DNA from: a virus
Virus record (IMG/VR): IMGVR_UViG_3300025771_002816
Coordinates: 1 to 35,607 of that record
Reading direction: 5' to 3' (one strand)
DNA length: 35,607 nt
This document shows, one piece after another, positions 15,440 through 23,611 of this stretch (the stretch's first letter is position 1; every line of letters starts with the position of its first letter). Under the pieces are notes generated by a model. The model saw only the letters and a program-made list of their open reading frames with translations, was not told the origin of the DNA and ran no database searches. Both the position numbers and the translations under genes were made by a program.

Positions 15440-16198
15440 CTATTTTTCGTATCCAAAGCATTCAAAGTCTTGTTTCCAATATTCTGCAATTTTTTCTCTA
15501 TTGTTATTATGATCTAGTAATTGCATAAAATCTGCTGTTGTTCTATTGTCACTTGGATGTCTAGCATGAAAATTATTTGCTCTATATATTTGTGTTTCCT
15601 TGCCTATAATTAATTTTGATACCTCTGGCCAACGTTCTACAAGTTCTTCTTGTTTTAAAACAAAATCAAAGAATTCTATGTTAGACGGGTCATTGTCTAA
15701 GACTGTGTGGATCAAAGGTTCGTTGACCAATGTAACTTGCCACCAATGTTTTGCCTGGTTACCTCCTAAGTAATCACACATTTCATCTAAGAAAAATGTA
15801 AATGCGTCTATGTGCTTGTCCATATCGTCAGTCATTTTATACATAGACATATCTATTTGAGTAGAATGATCTGCATTAGGTGGCGGCTGATTAGGGTGAT
15901 CCGGATCACTTACATTTACAGGAAATGCAGGAGCATAATGCCAAATGTCTGCTAGATATCCTGCTACTACTCTTGTGTATGGGTTACGACAAAATGTTAC
16001 TTTAGGTGCATCTAGTATATCATTTTCTACTACGTCAAACAAATCATAGTTTATAGACCAATTGTCGCCTGACAAGTCCAGATAGTTTTCTCTACCTATG
16101 TATGTTTGAAGCCATAAGTTTAATGAGTTTGATCCGCAACGTCTACCTTTAACAAACACAAACGGATGTGCTTGTTTTTTACCAATTAAAATTTCCAT
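15440..16198 (-). CDS. Sulfotransferase-like protein, copy 1
   Basis: The 252-residue protein has FVKGRRCGSNSL at 14-25, matching the 5'-phosphosulfate loop of PAPS-dependent sulfotransferases, and FCRNPYTRVVAGY near 69-81, matching the 3'-phosphate motif RNPY.R. These are the two PAPS-binding signatures of the carbohydrate sulfotransferase family. It would move sulfate from PAPS to a sugar or other hydroxyl; acceptor unknown. It is about half identical by eye to the gene directly upstream, and their stop and start share one base (TAATG). Both end in ECFGYEK. Confidence 0.72.
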   Translation of the reverse strand: MEILIGKKQAHPFVFVKGRRCGSNSLNLWLQTYIGRENYLDLSGDNWSINYDLFDVVENDILDAPKVTFCRNPYTRVVAGYLADIWHYAPAFPVNVSDPDHPNQPPPNADHSTQIDMSMYKMTDDMDKHIDAFTFFLDEMCDYLGGNQAKHWWQVTLVNEPLIHTVLDNDPSNIEFFDFVLKQEELVERWPEVSKLIIGKETQIYRANNFHARHPSDNRTTADFMQLLDHNNNREKIAEYWKQDFECFGYEK

Positions 16199-16980
16199 TA
16201 TTTTTCATATCCAAAACATTCAAAGTCATTGCTCCAACAGTCTGCAATCTTTTCTCTGTTATTGTTATGATCTAACACATAACTGATGTCTGACTTTGAA
16301 TATGGGTGCCTGTAACTAAATGTGTTTACCTTGTTTAACGGCACTTCCTTGCCTAATATTTTATTACTTATTGCTGGAAAAGTTGTTGCTATTTCTTCTT
16401 GCTTGATTATATGATCAAAGAATTGTATATTGTGTTTATCATTATCTAATACTGTGTGAAACAAGGGCAATGTAACACTTGTATTCTGCCACCAGTACCT
16501 GTTAGGTGTATACACATAGGAATCAGACTTTGTAGGGTCTACTCTTTGATGATATTCTATAAGTGTATCTACAAAGAAAGTAAAGTTTTCTATATGAATA
16601 TCTTTGTCCTCTGTAATCTTATATGTTCCTGGGTCAACAGGAACATCAGGATTCATTGGTTCTGGTTGAATAGGGTGTGTAAGGTCACTTGGATTGGCTG
16701 GAAAATCTTGTGCCATATGCCAAATGTCTACATGGTAACTTGCTATTAGTCTTGAATAAGGATTACGACAAAAAGTTACTTTAGTTCCTGCAAGTATATC
16801 GTCTTCGACAATATTGAATAGACTGTAGTTGTTACACCAGTTATCACCTGCTATAAGAACATAGTTATCTTTGCCTACATTATCATCTAGCCAACGGTCT
16901 AGGCTATTACTACCGCATCTTCTTGCTTTGATAAAAATGAAAGGATTAGGATAATCCTTATTGCTAACAATAATTTCCAT
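16198..16980 (-). CDS. Sulfotransferase-like protein, copy 2
   Basis: The 260-residue paralogue has FIKARRCGSNSLDRWL and FCRNPYSRLIASY at the two PAPS-binding positions, and the same C-terminal DHNNNREKIA...ECFGYEK block as copy 1. The region between about residues 95 and 140 differs most, as expected if acceptor specificity diverged. It starts where the upstream small gene ends. Whether both copies are active cannot be told; all visible motif residues are intact. Confidence 0.72.
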   Translation of the reverse strand: MEIIVSNKDYPNPFIFIKARRCGSNSLDRWLDDNVGKDNYVLIAGDNWCNNYSLFNIVEDDILAGTKVTFCRNPYSRLIASYHVDIWHMAQDFPANPSDLTHPIQPEPMNPDVPVDPGTYKITEDKDIHIENFTFFVDTLIEYHQRVDPTKSDSYVYTPNRYWWQNTSVTLPLFHTVLDNDKHNIQFFDHIIKQEEIATTFPAISNKILGKEVPLNKVNTFSYRHPYSKSDISYVLDHNNNREKIADCWSNDFECFGYEK

Positions 16981-17225
16981 TATTTGTTTTTTCTTTTAAG
17001 TTTTTGTTCTATTTCTTTTTTGTTGTGTTCGTGTAAGAATTTATCTTCATCTACATAAGTAGGCGCATTCTCTAATGCTTTTTTGGCTTGCCAGTATACT
17101 TGATAGATCTTTTTCTTACAACCCCAACCGTTGTATCCATCAATGTTTGGATCATGCATAACACCTTCCCATTGCCATAGTTGTTCTGCTATTGCTTTGT
17201 TACCTGTTTTTTCAATGTACGGCAT
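16980..17225 (-). CDS. Hypothetical protein (81 aa)
   Basis: A basic small protein with four Trp (QLWQWEGVM, YNGWGCKKK, YWQAKKAL) and a Lys-rich C-terminal helix. It overlaps the membrane protein upstream by 14 nt. No membrane segment or known family. Confidence 0.55.
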   Translation of the reverse strand: MPYIEKTGNKAIAEQLWQWEGVMHDPNIDGYNGWGCKKKIYQVYWQAKKALENAPTYVDEDKFLHEHNKKEIEQKLKRKNK

Positions 17226-17472
17226 GTGCTTTTCTTAATTCTTTATTTTTAAACCAAACTCTTACAAAATATTTTCTTGTAATAGCAACCAGTGTGAACC
17301 AAAATGTTAAGAACACAGAAGTCCAAAAGATAATGTCTCCTTCACTTTCTAAATTAGGTATGAATGTTCTATTGGCAATATATAATAACAACATGTTTAG
17401 CGGAAAGTTAATAACTAATGCTATTGCTGTATCGCCTACTGACTCTTTTAATGATTGTGTATCTATGCTCAC
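17212..17472 (-). CDS. Small two-helix membrane protein
   Basis: The 86-residue protein has two membrane segments (about 15-33 and 47-65), with a basic C-terminus (FKNKELRKAHAVH). It starts at GTG (17470-17472) that overlaps the GroES-like stop as GTGA; no ATG lies before the first membrane helix. The ESVGDTAIALVINFPLNML pattern resembles small phage membrane proteins of unknown function (DUF7220-type). It could be a holin candidate by topology, but nothing specific supports that. Confidence 0.55.
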   Translation of the reverse strand: MSIDTQSLKESVGDTAIALVINFPLNMLLLYIANRTFIPNLESEGDIIFWTSVFLTFWFTLVAITRKYFVRVWFKNKELRKAHAVH

Positions 17473-17987
17473 ACTTCACCAGATTCAGTGTAAATTTCTT
17501 GTTTGGCAGTCTGTTTAGCAGTAAACACTCTTTGATCATCTCTTAATGAAGATGTGACTTGCTGGCTTTCATAGTATTCTGTTGGCAGTACACTTCCTGG
17601 GAAATACCCAAGTACACCGTCATGATAGTCTACTTTCCAAAACATAAATTTATCATTGTATCTGGCTCCTGAAGAAACATGTTTGTCTACATCTTCAGGC
17701 ATCACACCAATTGTTTCTGAGAGTTGCTCTCGATATTCATCAATTGGTAATTGTATATTAGGTGTCCATCTACCGTGTTTAACTACTACCCAGTAACCCG
17801 GCTTGAGTTCGTCTCCAAACTTTTCTCTGATAGTTGGTCCTACACTAAACACCTGGAACCATCTGCTTCTCACACCTGATTCCTTGCTGTCATCGTTTGG
17901 TATAATAATACCACTGGCTAGTTTCTTCTCTCCGAAGTCGCCATTTATACATAAAAGGTTGTCACCTATTGCTTTTAATCTAGTCAT
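17469..17987 (-). CDS. GroES/gp31-like co-chaperonin
   Basis: The 172-residue product has a GroES-type core: an initial strand RLKAIGDNLLCING, a short mobile-loop region, SGIIIPNDD, a strand giving VFSVGP, and GYWVVVKHGRW in place of GDRVLF. It is longer than GroES (about 97), with a C-terminal extension, as in T4 gp31-type proteins. It would cap host GroEL and favour folding of large phage proteins such as the capsid. ATG 17985-17987 is chosen over an upstream TTG; it overlaps the preceding gene by 8 nt. Confidence 0.72.
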   Translation of the reverse strand: MTRLKAIGDNLLCINGDFGEKKLASGIIIPNDDSKESGVRSRWFQVFSVGPTIREKFGDELKPGYWVVVKHGRWTPNIQLPIDEYREQLSETIGVMPEDVDKHVSSGARYNDKFMFWKVDYHDGVLGYFPGSVLPTEYYESQQVTSSLRDDQRVFTAKQTAKQEIYTESGEV

Positions 17988-18498
17988 CTTCTTCCCAGTC
18001 GTCTTCAAATAACGGCACCATTTCTATATCTCCATTGGGCAATTCCACCTCCTTATACCCTATTGGTTCTTTACTTTGTGCTTGTGCTTTTGATTTTGCA
18101 ACCTGTGTTTTAGTAAGTTCTTCTACATCTTTTTCTTCTTGCATCTTAATTGGTTCTACAGGTTCTTTTTTAACTACTGGGTCTGGCTGTACTTTAGCCT
18201 CTGACTTGCCTGTGGCGGCAGTCTTTACTTCTGGTGATAAATCAGATGGTTCTGCATTTACGCCACTAAATGATGGTTGTGCGTTTTTAATGCTGACTTG
18301 CCCTGATTCGGAACCATCAGCATTTTTATAATGATCTCTTGCTCTTTGATCGGCAGTCTTTATTATTTGACCACCAGGGCCAATGAGGTCGCCTTTACCG
18401 TTCACAGACATATTGCCAATAGCAGGAGCATCGCCTTGTTGAGCGATAATAGATTCCATGTCTATGACTTTGCCTTTACTTGTTAAATGTTTACTCAT
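17980..18498 (-). CDS. Hypothetical low-complexity protein (172 aa)
   Basis: The N-terminal 60 residues are ordered-looking (KGKVIDMESIIAQQGDAPAIGN..., GGQIIKTADQRARDHYKN). The rest is rich in Lys, Glu, Pro, Ser and Ala, probably disordered, and ends in a very acidic tail (FEDDWEEDD). It overlaps the DnaE-like fragment upstream by 8 nt (ATGAGTAA) and the co-chaperonin downstream by 8 nt. Family not recognised; possibly a virion or scaffold-type protein. Confidence 0.6.
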   Translation of the reverse strand: MSKHLTSKGKVIDMESIIAQQGDAPAIGNMSVNGKGDLIGPGGQIIKTADQRARDHYKNADGSESGQVSIKNAQPSFSGVNAEPSDLSPEVKTAATGKSEAKVQPDPVVKKEPVEPIKMQEEKDVEELTKTQVAKSKAQAQSKEPIGYKEVELPNGDIEMVPLFEDDWEEDD

Positions 18499-19027
18499 CT
18501 TTTAAAAATTCCTTAATATCTAAATTGTATTTAAGGCTATCAACCTTGTGTACACCAAGTAAGTATAATACATAACTTGCTACACTACTGCCTCTACCAA
18601 CACCCCAGACTATTTTATGCTTTCGCATGGTATCAATAATATATATCAACGCCCTTAGAATGGGATATAGGTTCCTGGACCTATATTGTTCTAATTCTTC
18701 TACTACTCTATTTATTTGTTCTTGGGTAGGCTCAGGTGGTAGTTCGTGGACCACATACTCATCAATGTCTATGTCTTTGTAGTGATCTGGTATCATCCAT
18801 TGAGATTGCATACTGCTATGGTATGTATCTACATCAATGCCCATGTTGGCTAATAGTTGCAATGCATCTATTCCTAGTTCATTGCAATTACTATTAAAAG
18901 TGTTTATGTCATTGGTAGATATAAAGTCTATACCATCCAACACTTTGTTATTATATAGCAACTCAATGCCAGTGTTTTCGCAGTTTTGACTTCTACTAAA
19001 TTTATCTAAACTATCTTTGGTTTCCAT
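18491..19027 (-). CDS. Fragment related to DNA polymerase III alpha (DnaE/PolC), no catalytic residues
   Basis: The C-terminal 50 residues of this 178-residue protein (VWGVGRGSSVASYVLYLLG followed by VHKVDSLKYNLDIKEFL) match the GRGSAAGSLVAY...DPL.F.L.FERFLNP region of bacterial DnaE/PolC. In those enzymes the catalytic PDFDVDF motif comes immediately after; here the protein ends. The N-terminal 100 residues are acidic, with a Met/Gln-rich middle. It is therefore not a polymerase. The region may serve a structural or binding role. It overlaps both neighbours. Confidence 0.72.
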   Translation of the reverse strand: METKDSLDKFSRSQNCENTGIELLYNNKVLDGIDFISTNDINTFNSNCNELGIDALQLLANMGIDVDTYHSSMQSQWMIPDHYKDIDIDEYVVHELPPEPTQEQINRVVEELEQYRSRNLYPILRALIYIIDTMRKHKIVWGVGRGSSVASYVLYLLGVHKVDSLKYNLDIKEFLKDE

Positions 19028-19746
19028 GCTTTCTTTTTGTATTCGTCTAAATTAATAATTTCGCCTGTGTCTCTGGATTCTGGATCAAGTATTGTTCTAA
19101 CTTTGTTTGCTATAGTTTCAAATGGCTCTGTTACATGATGCTGTGTATTTTCAAAATGGTTTGCCATAAAGTCGTCATACTCTTCCTGATCTTTTGCACT
19201 ACCATCATATGTGGATATATCATTTCTAAACCACCATGCTATTTCATTAAACTTTATACCATCTATCATTGTATCAATACCAGGCAAATACTCATAATTT
19301 AATTCATCATCTGTATAAGTATAACTGGTTTTTGTTCTTAAGTCAATGATTTCTACATTACCTATGTAACAATGTTCTGTAATTGCATTAAACTTAGAGT
19401 GCAAAATTACATTTAGACATGCATCACCTGTGCTAGGCACATATACTAATGGATTATCAACATCCATGCAATTCTTTAATACAAAATTAGCACCATTAGG
19501 ATCAAACACTATTGCATTATCAAATACTGCTTCTAGCATAAAGTTCATTTTGTGAAAGTTTAGTGAATGATAGAATGAAACTTCTTTTTCTTTGAACCCT
19601 TCTTCTGGTATTGATGTAAATTCTATATTGATTGTGTATGGTATTATATCTAAAGAGTACATAGTATCTTCTGCGTTAGATATTACTTTTATCATATAGA
19701 TATCTTTTGTTATTGTGGTGTAATTATTTCTTGTTGTTATATACAT
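19006..19746 (-). CDS. Hypothetical protein (246 aa)
   Basis: A soluble acidic protein rich in aromatic and Asn/Asp residues, with alternating strands suggesting beta structure (SLDIIPYTINIEFTSIP, CYIGNVEIIDLRTKTSY). The C-terminal 60 residues are helical. The ATG at 19746 overlaps the upstream gene by 23 nt; an alternative ATG at 19692 (residue 19) would leave a 31-nt gap, and neither has a strong ribosome site. Family not recognised. Confidence 0.55.
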   Translation of the reverse strand: MYITTRNNYTTITKDIYMIKVISNAEDTMYSLDIIPYTINIEFTSIPEEGFKEKEVSFYHSLNFHKMNFMLEAVFDNAIVFDPNGANFVLKNCMDVDNPLVYVPSTGDACLNVILHSKFNAITEHCYIGNVEIIDLRTKTSYTYTDDELNYEYLPGIDTMIDGIKFNEIAWWFRNDISTYDGSAKDQEEYDDFMANHFENTQHHVTEPFETIANKVRTILDPESRDTGEIINLDEYKKKAWKPKIV

Positions 19747-20053
19747 AATGTTGTGCTAATAATTTTGTAATTGCTGTTTGTCTTAATTCTTCTTTAACTT
19801 CTTCTGGTACAGGATCAGGTTGCACTTGCATTTCACCTTCGCCTATTTCGTACACACCAACACCTTCTTCAATATCTTTTTTAGCCATTGCTAATTGCAT
19901 ACGTTCTCTATATTCAAAATTTGCTTCGTTAATATATTCTTCTAATTGCCTAAATGCAGGATAGTTTGGATTTGCAGTTAGCAACTTCTTAGACAACGTA
20001 TCAATATGGTTAAGAAGTGCTTCGTCATCGTAGTTACTAAAATCGTTAAACAT
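19724..20053 (-). CDS. Hypothetical protein (109 aa)
   Basis: An acidic helical protein (NYDDEALLNHIDTLSKKLL, EEYINEANFEYRERMQLAM) with a Pro/Glu-rich hinge (QVQPDPVPEEVKEEL) and a short C-terminal helix. It overlaps the gene upstream by 8 nt and the one downstream by 23 nt. It resembles small conserved proteins of T4-like phages, but I cannot name a family. Confidence 0.55.
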   Translation of the reverse strand: MFNDFSNYDDEALLNHIDTLSKKLLTANPNYPAFRQLEEYINEANFEYRERMQLAMAKKDIEEGVGVYEIGEGEMQVQPDPVPEEVKEELRQTAITKLLAQHYVYNNKK

Positions 20054-20336
20054 TCTTTACCTTTAGTAGATACTTGTAGTAATCTTTTTTGTTCTTAAAA
20101 CCTATTTGTCTTCCTCTAATCATTACATTATATATCTTTAACTTTTCTTTTTTACAAAACTCTCTTGATAAATGTTTGTGTTCATTACTATTTATGGGGG
20201 CCTTGTACTCAAAGGACTCCCATAGTGATATCATTCCAGCGGTACGCTCTTCAAGTGTAGCATCTAATTTACCAAAGATAATATTGCTTTCTTCGTCAGA
20301 GTAAACTTGACTCAGTTGTTTCGTAAAATTTGTCAT
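20046..20336 (-). CDS. Hypothetical protein (96 aa)
   Basis: An N-terminal acidic half and a strongly basic C-terminal half (SREFCKKEKLKIYN...GRQIGFKNKKDYYKYLLKVK). It overlaps the VOC-like gene upstream by 41 nt in another frame, long for this window. No family recognised; the basic half could bind nucleic acid. Confidence 0.5.
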   Translation of the reverse strand: MTNFTKQLSQVYSDEESNIIFGKLDATLEERTAGMISLWESFEYKAPINSNEHKHLSREFCKKEKLKIYNVMIRGRQIGFKNKKDYYKYLLKVKNV

Positions 20337-21129
20337 AGTTAGTTTGACTCAATGTATTAAATGCAAAACGTTGGCTAAAGATCATGTCTAAGTTTGGTAA
20401 GGCATTCTTAACACAAAACTCAATAGCAAAATTTTGATTCCGGCCTCCTATAGATAGTTGGTAATTATTAATAATACTTTCTGTAAATCCTGCAGGTAAT
20501 TTGTAATTATTTAACTTTGATCTACCTGGATTGACTATGTTATAGTCTTCAAAAGACAGTTGTGACCTAAGGTGTTTAATGTCCCTTACGCCTACATACG
20601 CCGTCTGTAACGCATTATAATCTGCCTCTACGAACTTGATAATGCTTCTGTTGTTAGGACTTGTTAAAAGGGTGTATTTTTCCTCTTGTTCCTGGATTTG
20701 CCATTCCCAATTAGACATATAAAAGTTTATAGTTTCTTCCATATTATTTGTATGATACACTAGACCATAAAAATTAATTAGTTCACTTGGAGTAACTTGA
20801 CGAACATTTTTTCTATCGAAGGAGTCATTAAGATATGATTCCATTGCATGTTCGCCGGCAACTGTTAATGAAAAACCATTTGGATCTTCTAATTCTTGGA
20901 ACCCATCGGGTTCATCACTGTAAAATCCTAATCCATATATACCACTGCTTTCATTTATAACTGTTTTTACATGCAGTATTACGCCACCAGCGGTATGCCA
21001 AGATGATATATCTTCCAAACTTTCGTTTGCTTGTCTAAAGCCTAGTGATAAAAAGTTGTCAAATATGTCAGGATCTTGTATTGAATTTTTATATTTTAAG
21101 AATGTTAGATCAATCGATGGTTTTGTCAT
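20296..21129 (-). CDS. Possible VOC-fold protein (277 aa)
   Basis: ATG 21127-21129 is chosen because GAGGAG lies about 8 nt upstream, inside the end of the Cys-rich small gene; an earlier GTG would be out of place. Two regions look like vicinal-oxygen-chelate half-domains: one with SSWHTAGGVILHVK, the other with LVYHTNNMEETINFYMSNWEW, which resembles the H-x-x-x-D-x-x-x-x-x-FY start of glyoxalase-type modules. Metal ligands cannot be assigned with confidence, so this may be non-catalytic. No membrane segment. Confidence 0.45.
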   Translation of the reverse strand: MTKPSIDLTFLKYKNSIQDPDIFDNFLSLGFRQANESLEDISSWHTAGGVILHVKTVINESSGIYGLGFYSDEPDGFQELEDPNGFSLTVAGEHAMESYLNDSFDRKNVRQVTPSELINFYGLVYHTNNMEETINFYMSNWEWQIQEQEEKYTLLTSPNNRSIIKFVEADYNALQTAYVGVRDIKHLRSQLSFEDYNIVNPGRSKLNNYKLPAGFTESIINNYQLSIGGRNQNFAIEFCVKNALPNLDMIFSQRFAFNTLSQTNYDKFYETTESSLL

Positions 21130-21274
21130 TGTCCTGCTCCTCAGCAGTATCGCAAGACTGGCAACATTCTGGTGTTCCGCATTTGTCATGGAGCACACCG
21201 TCTTCGTCGTAGCCTTCTTTGTTTACTTTCTTAGGTGTATAGATTTTTGGTTGAAATTCTTTTAATTGGTCCAT
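21110..21274 (-). CDS. Small cysteine-cluster protein (54 aa)
   Basis: A short ORF from ATG 21272-21274 to TGA 21110-21112 encodes a protein with a Cys-x4-Cys-Cys-x2-Cys cluster (KCGTPECCQSCDT) between charged ends; the cluster is suited to zinc or another metal. A late element lies exactly five bases before the ATG. Its end carries the GAGGAG site of the next gene and overlaps it by 20 nt, supporting translation and coupling. Confidence 0.65.
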   Translation of the reverse strand: MDQLKEFQPKIYTPKKVNKEGYDEDGVLHDKCGTPECCQSCDTAEEQDNDKTID

Positions 21275-21279
21275 ACAGA

Positions 21280-21287
21280 TATTTATC
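21280..21287 (-). promoter_or_regulatory. T4-type late promoter, leaderless geometry
   Basis: GATAAATA, five bases, then ATG 21274 of the Cys-rich gene. No ribosome site fits between them. Confidence 0.65.
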
Positions 21288-21294
21288 TGTTTTA

Positions 21295-21885
21295 TTATGG
21301 ACGTTTGTCAACAATCTCGTCTATCAACCCATACTCTAATGCCTCAGTGGCAGTCATAAAGTTATCACGTTCAATATCCTTATTAACTTCATCAAACGTT
21401 TTACCTTTACTATTATGCTTTACATAAATCTCTGTTAATTCTGTTCGCATTCTGCGTATTTCTTGTGCCGCAATTTCGATGTCTGTTTGCTGTCCTCTTG
21501 CACCACCACTTGGTTGATGTATCATATGTCTTGCTTTTGGTAGCATATATCTTTTACCAGGTGCTCCTGCTGTTGCAAGTAAACTGCCCATACTACATGC
21601 CTGTCCCATCACAATAGTTGATACATCTGATTTAATGTATTGCATTGTGTCGTACATTGCCATACCACTTGTAACTACTCCGCCTGGAGAGTTGATATAA
21701 AAATTAATATCTTCACTGCTGTCTTCTGCTTCTAAGAATAGTAACTGAGCACAAATGCTATTTGATACTTGGTCGTTTACTTCGCCGTTTAAAAATACAA
21801 TTCTTTCTTTTAAAAGTCTGCTGTAGATATCGTAACTACGCTCTCCGCCTGCTACTTTCTCTACTACATAAGGTATAAAATTCAT
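21295..21885 (-). CDS. clpP: ClpP-type serine protease subunit
   Basis: The 196-residue protein has the complete ClpP fold signature with catalytic triad Ser98 (GQACSMGS), His123 ([12 protein letters not shown]) and Asp174 (IERDNFM), and the YINSPGG strand lining the active site. It lacks a long propeptide. ClpP forms a 14-mer that degrades proteins delivered by ClpA or ClpX. The phage also encodes ClpA at 4174-6351, about 15 kb away. An AGGAG site precedes the ATG, and the PP-loop gene ends 9 nt upstream. Confidence 0.94.
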   Translation of the reverse strand: MNFIPYVVEKVAGGERSYDIYSRLLKERIVFLNGEVNDQVSNSICAQLLFLEAEDSSEDINFYINSPGGVVTSGMAMYDTMQYIKSDVSTIVMGQACSMGSLLATAGAPGKRYMLPKARHMIHQPSGGARGQQTDIEIAAQEIRRMRTELTEIYVKHNSKGKTFDEVNKDIERDNFMTATEALEYGLIDEIVDKRP

Positions 21886-21893
21886 TGTTGCTC

Positions 21894-23024
21894 CTAGTTA
21901 ATATCTCCCCACCTTCTTTTGTTTGGCGGGAATGCTTTGTAGTTATTTATAGATTCATATTTTTGATCTGGTACCATTTTGATGATATCAGGAAAAGTGT
22001 TTTCTATAATAACTTTGTGTATTGTACTATGAAATGTTTGTTGCGTCAAGTCATTAACAGATAGACCTAACATTAATTGTGGTATTTCTGGCACTCGCCA
22101 TGGTGATATTATATTGTGATAGTCTATAGAAAGTATTTCTTTGTTGTGTAATATTTGATTAAGTACAAATTTCTTTGCTTCAATTAAATCTGTACCTTCG
22201 TATATAGGAAAGTCGTCAGGTATAGTTTCGCTGATATGAAAATTATACAGGTAGGAGCCAGAATGTTTATTTAATTCTTCATGATAGTCTAAACCAAAGC
22301 AATTCATTATAGAACTAGCATGGTGCGGAAACCTCAATGTTTCAATGCCTCCTGCAAATCCTGTTAGCATTGCTGTAAAAGGTTCACCAACTAAACATTC
22401 TTTATAGGCAATATATTTGTTTAAGTACTCATTATACAATGGTGTTCTATAATTTTTTGTGTGTAGTTTAACAAGGTCAGGTATTTCTAATCCACTTGTA
22501 GAATAATTTATAGGTATAGGAAATTTATATTTTTTGATAATTGCTAGGACTACTGCTGTATCTAACCCTCCACTAAAAAACAATAAAGATTTATTATATT
22601 TAGAACAAGCAGATGATATTCTTTCTGCTATTTTTTCCTCTATTATATTTGCGGCTGATTCAAATGTTACATCTTTAAATTTAAAATCAGGAATAATTGA
22701 TTCAGTGAAATGAGATTCACCGTCGTATTTAAAATGATCTATACTGCAAGGTGAGTTATTATTGTAGAAGCAATGATTATTAGTTAATAATAATCCTGTG
22801 TTATTATTAAAATATGTTTTACTTTGATGATAAAAAGGCATAGATATATCTATAGTGTTATCAGCAATATCAATTTTTACATATTCATGCTCATGCCCTT
22901 TATAAAAACCTGTGTCAGTTGTTTTCCAATGACTATCTAGATAAAGGCAAACATTGTCATTCTTGTACATGCATGTTAAGAATTTTGGTTTAGGATAATC
23001 TTTCTTAGCAAGTAAGAATATCAT
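21894..23024 (-). CDS. PP-loop ATPase related to asparagine synthetase C-terminal domain
   Basis: The 376-residue protein has [15 protein letters not shown] with the PP-loop SGGLDT at 151-156, followed by features of the asparagine synthetase ATP-pyrophosphatase fold. The N-terminal 140 residues have beta character like an amidotransferase domain, but the first residues ([10 protein letters not shown]) lack the Cys2 nucleophile needed to use glutamine. It could form amides or related bonds with ammonia or an amine donor, via adenylation. It sits in an operon with a DexA-like exonuclease and ClpP behind a sigma70 promoter. Substrate unknown. Confidence 0.72.
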   Translation of the reverse strand: MIFLLAKKDYPKPKFLTCMYKNDNVCLYLDSHWKTTDTGFYKGHEHEYVKIDIADNTIDISMPFYHQSKTYFNNNTGLLLTNNHCFYNNNSPCSIDHFKYDGESHFTESIIPDFKFKDVTFESAANIIEEKIAERISSACSKYNKSLLFFSGGLDTAVVLAIIKKYKFPIPINYSTSGLEIPDLVKLHTKNYRTPLYNEYLNKYIAYKECLVGEPFTAMLTGFAGGIETLRFPHHASSIMNCFGLDYHEELNKHSGSYLYNFHISETIPDDFPIYEGTDLIEAKKFVLNQILHNKEILSIDYHNIISPWRVPEIPQLMLGLSVNDLTQQTFHSTIHKVIIENTFPDIIKMVPDQKYESINNYKAFPPNKRRWGDIN

Positions 23025-23560
23025 CTTCCCTCAATAGACCAGTGTTGATAAACACCTTGTACACATACTGCTTGGTAGTATGCGTCTTCGTCTGCACTAT
23101 GTAAATTTTGTTGTATGGCTTTACGAGGATCAACAGGCATCATATTAAATATTGTTCTGCAATCCATTACTTGCCAGAAGGCCCAATTCATGTGATGACC
23201 AAACTGCTTGTATAAATTCTCTAATATTACCATATCGAACTGAGGACCTTGACACCATATTTTATCAACACCCACTAAATATTTATTGAGATCTTTAAAA
23301 AACACTTCAAGTGGTACCCTACCTTCCTCTGTGAATGCTTCGTCTTGAATATGTTGTGGTTGTCCTGCCCACCATTGCAATGTACTTTCAAGCACACTTC
23401 TATCAGCAGTCATTTGCTCATCAGCACTAGGTCGCCATAGTGTTTTAGCATGTGGGTCTGTTAGTTTATACGGATCAAACTTTACTGCACCTACAGACAA
23501 TACAACACAATCAGGCTCAGTGCCTAGTGTTTCTATATCTATCATTGCATGTGTGGCCAT
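23021..23560 (-). CDS. DexA-like 3'-5' exonuclease (DEDDh)
   Basis: The 179-residue protein has exonuclease motif I MIDIETLGT (Asp8, Glu10), motif II around WCQGPQFDMVIL, and motif III HSADEDAYYQAV with the DEDDh His and Asp. These ligate two metal ions for 3'-5' hydrolysis. The size and sequence resemble T4 DexA/Rv2179c-type exonucleases rather than a polymerase domain. The gene follows a consensus sigma70 promoter and has a GGAG site, and it overlaps the PP-loop gene (ATGA), consistent with early expression and a nucleic-acid turnover role. Confidence 0.85.
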   Translation of the reverse strand: MATHAMIDIETLGTEPDCVVLSVGAVKFDPYKLTDPHAKTLWRPSADEQMTADRSVLESTLQWWAGQPQHIQDEAFTEEGRVPLEVFFKDLNKYLVGVDKIWCQGPQFDMVILENLYKQFGHHMNWAFWQVMDCRTIFNMMPVDPRKAIQQNLHSADEDAYYQAVCVQGVYQHWSIEGR

Positions 23561-23582
23561 ACGAATACTCCAGTAAAGTACT

Positions 23583-23611
23583 ATTATATGGAATTTTTAT
23601 AGAAAAGTCAA
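23583..23611 (-). promoter_or_regulatory. Sigma70 (early-type) promoter of the exonuclease operon
   Basis: TTGACT (23606-23611), 17-nt spacer, TATAAT (23583-23588). The leader of about 16 nt carries CTGGAG before the exonuclease ATG. Confidence 0.88.
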
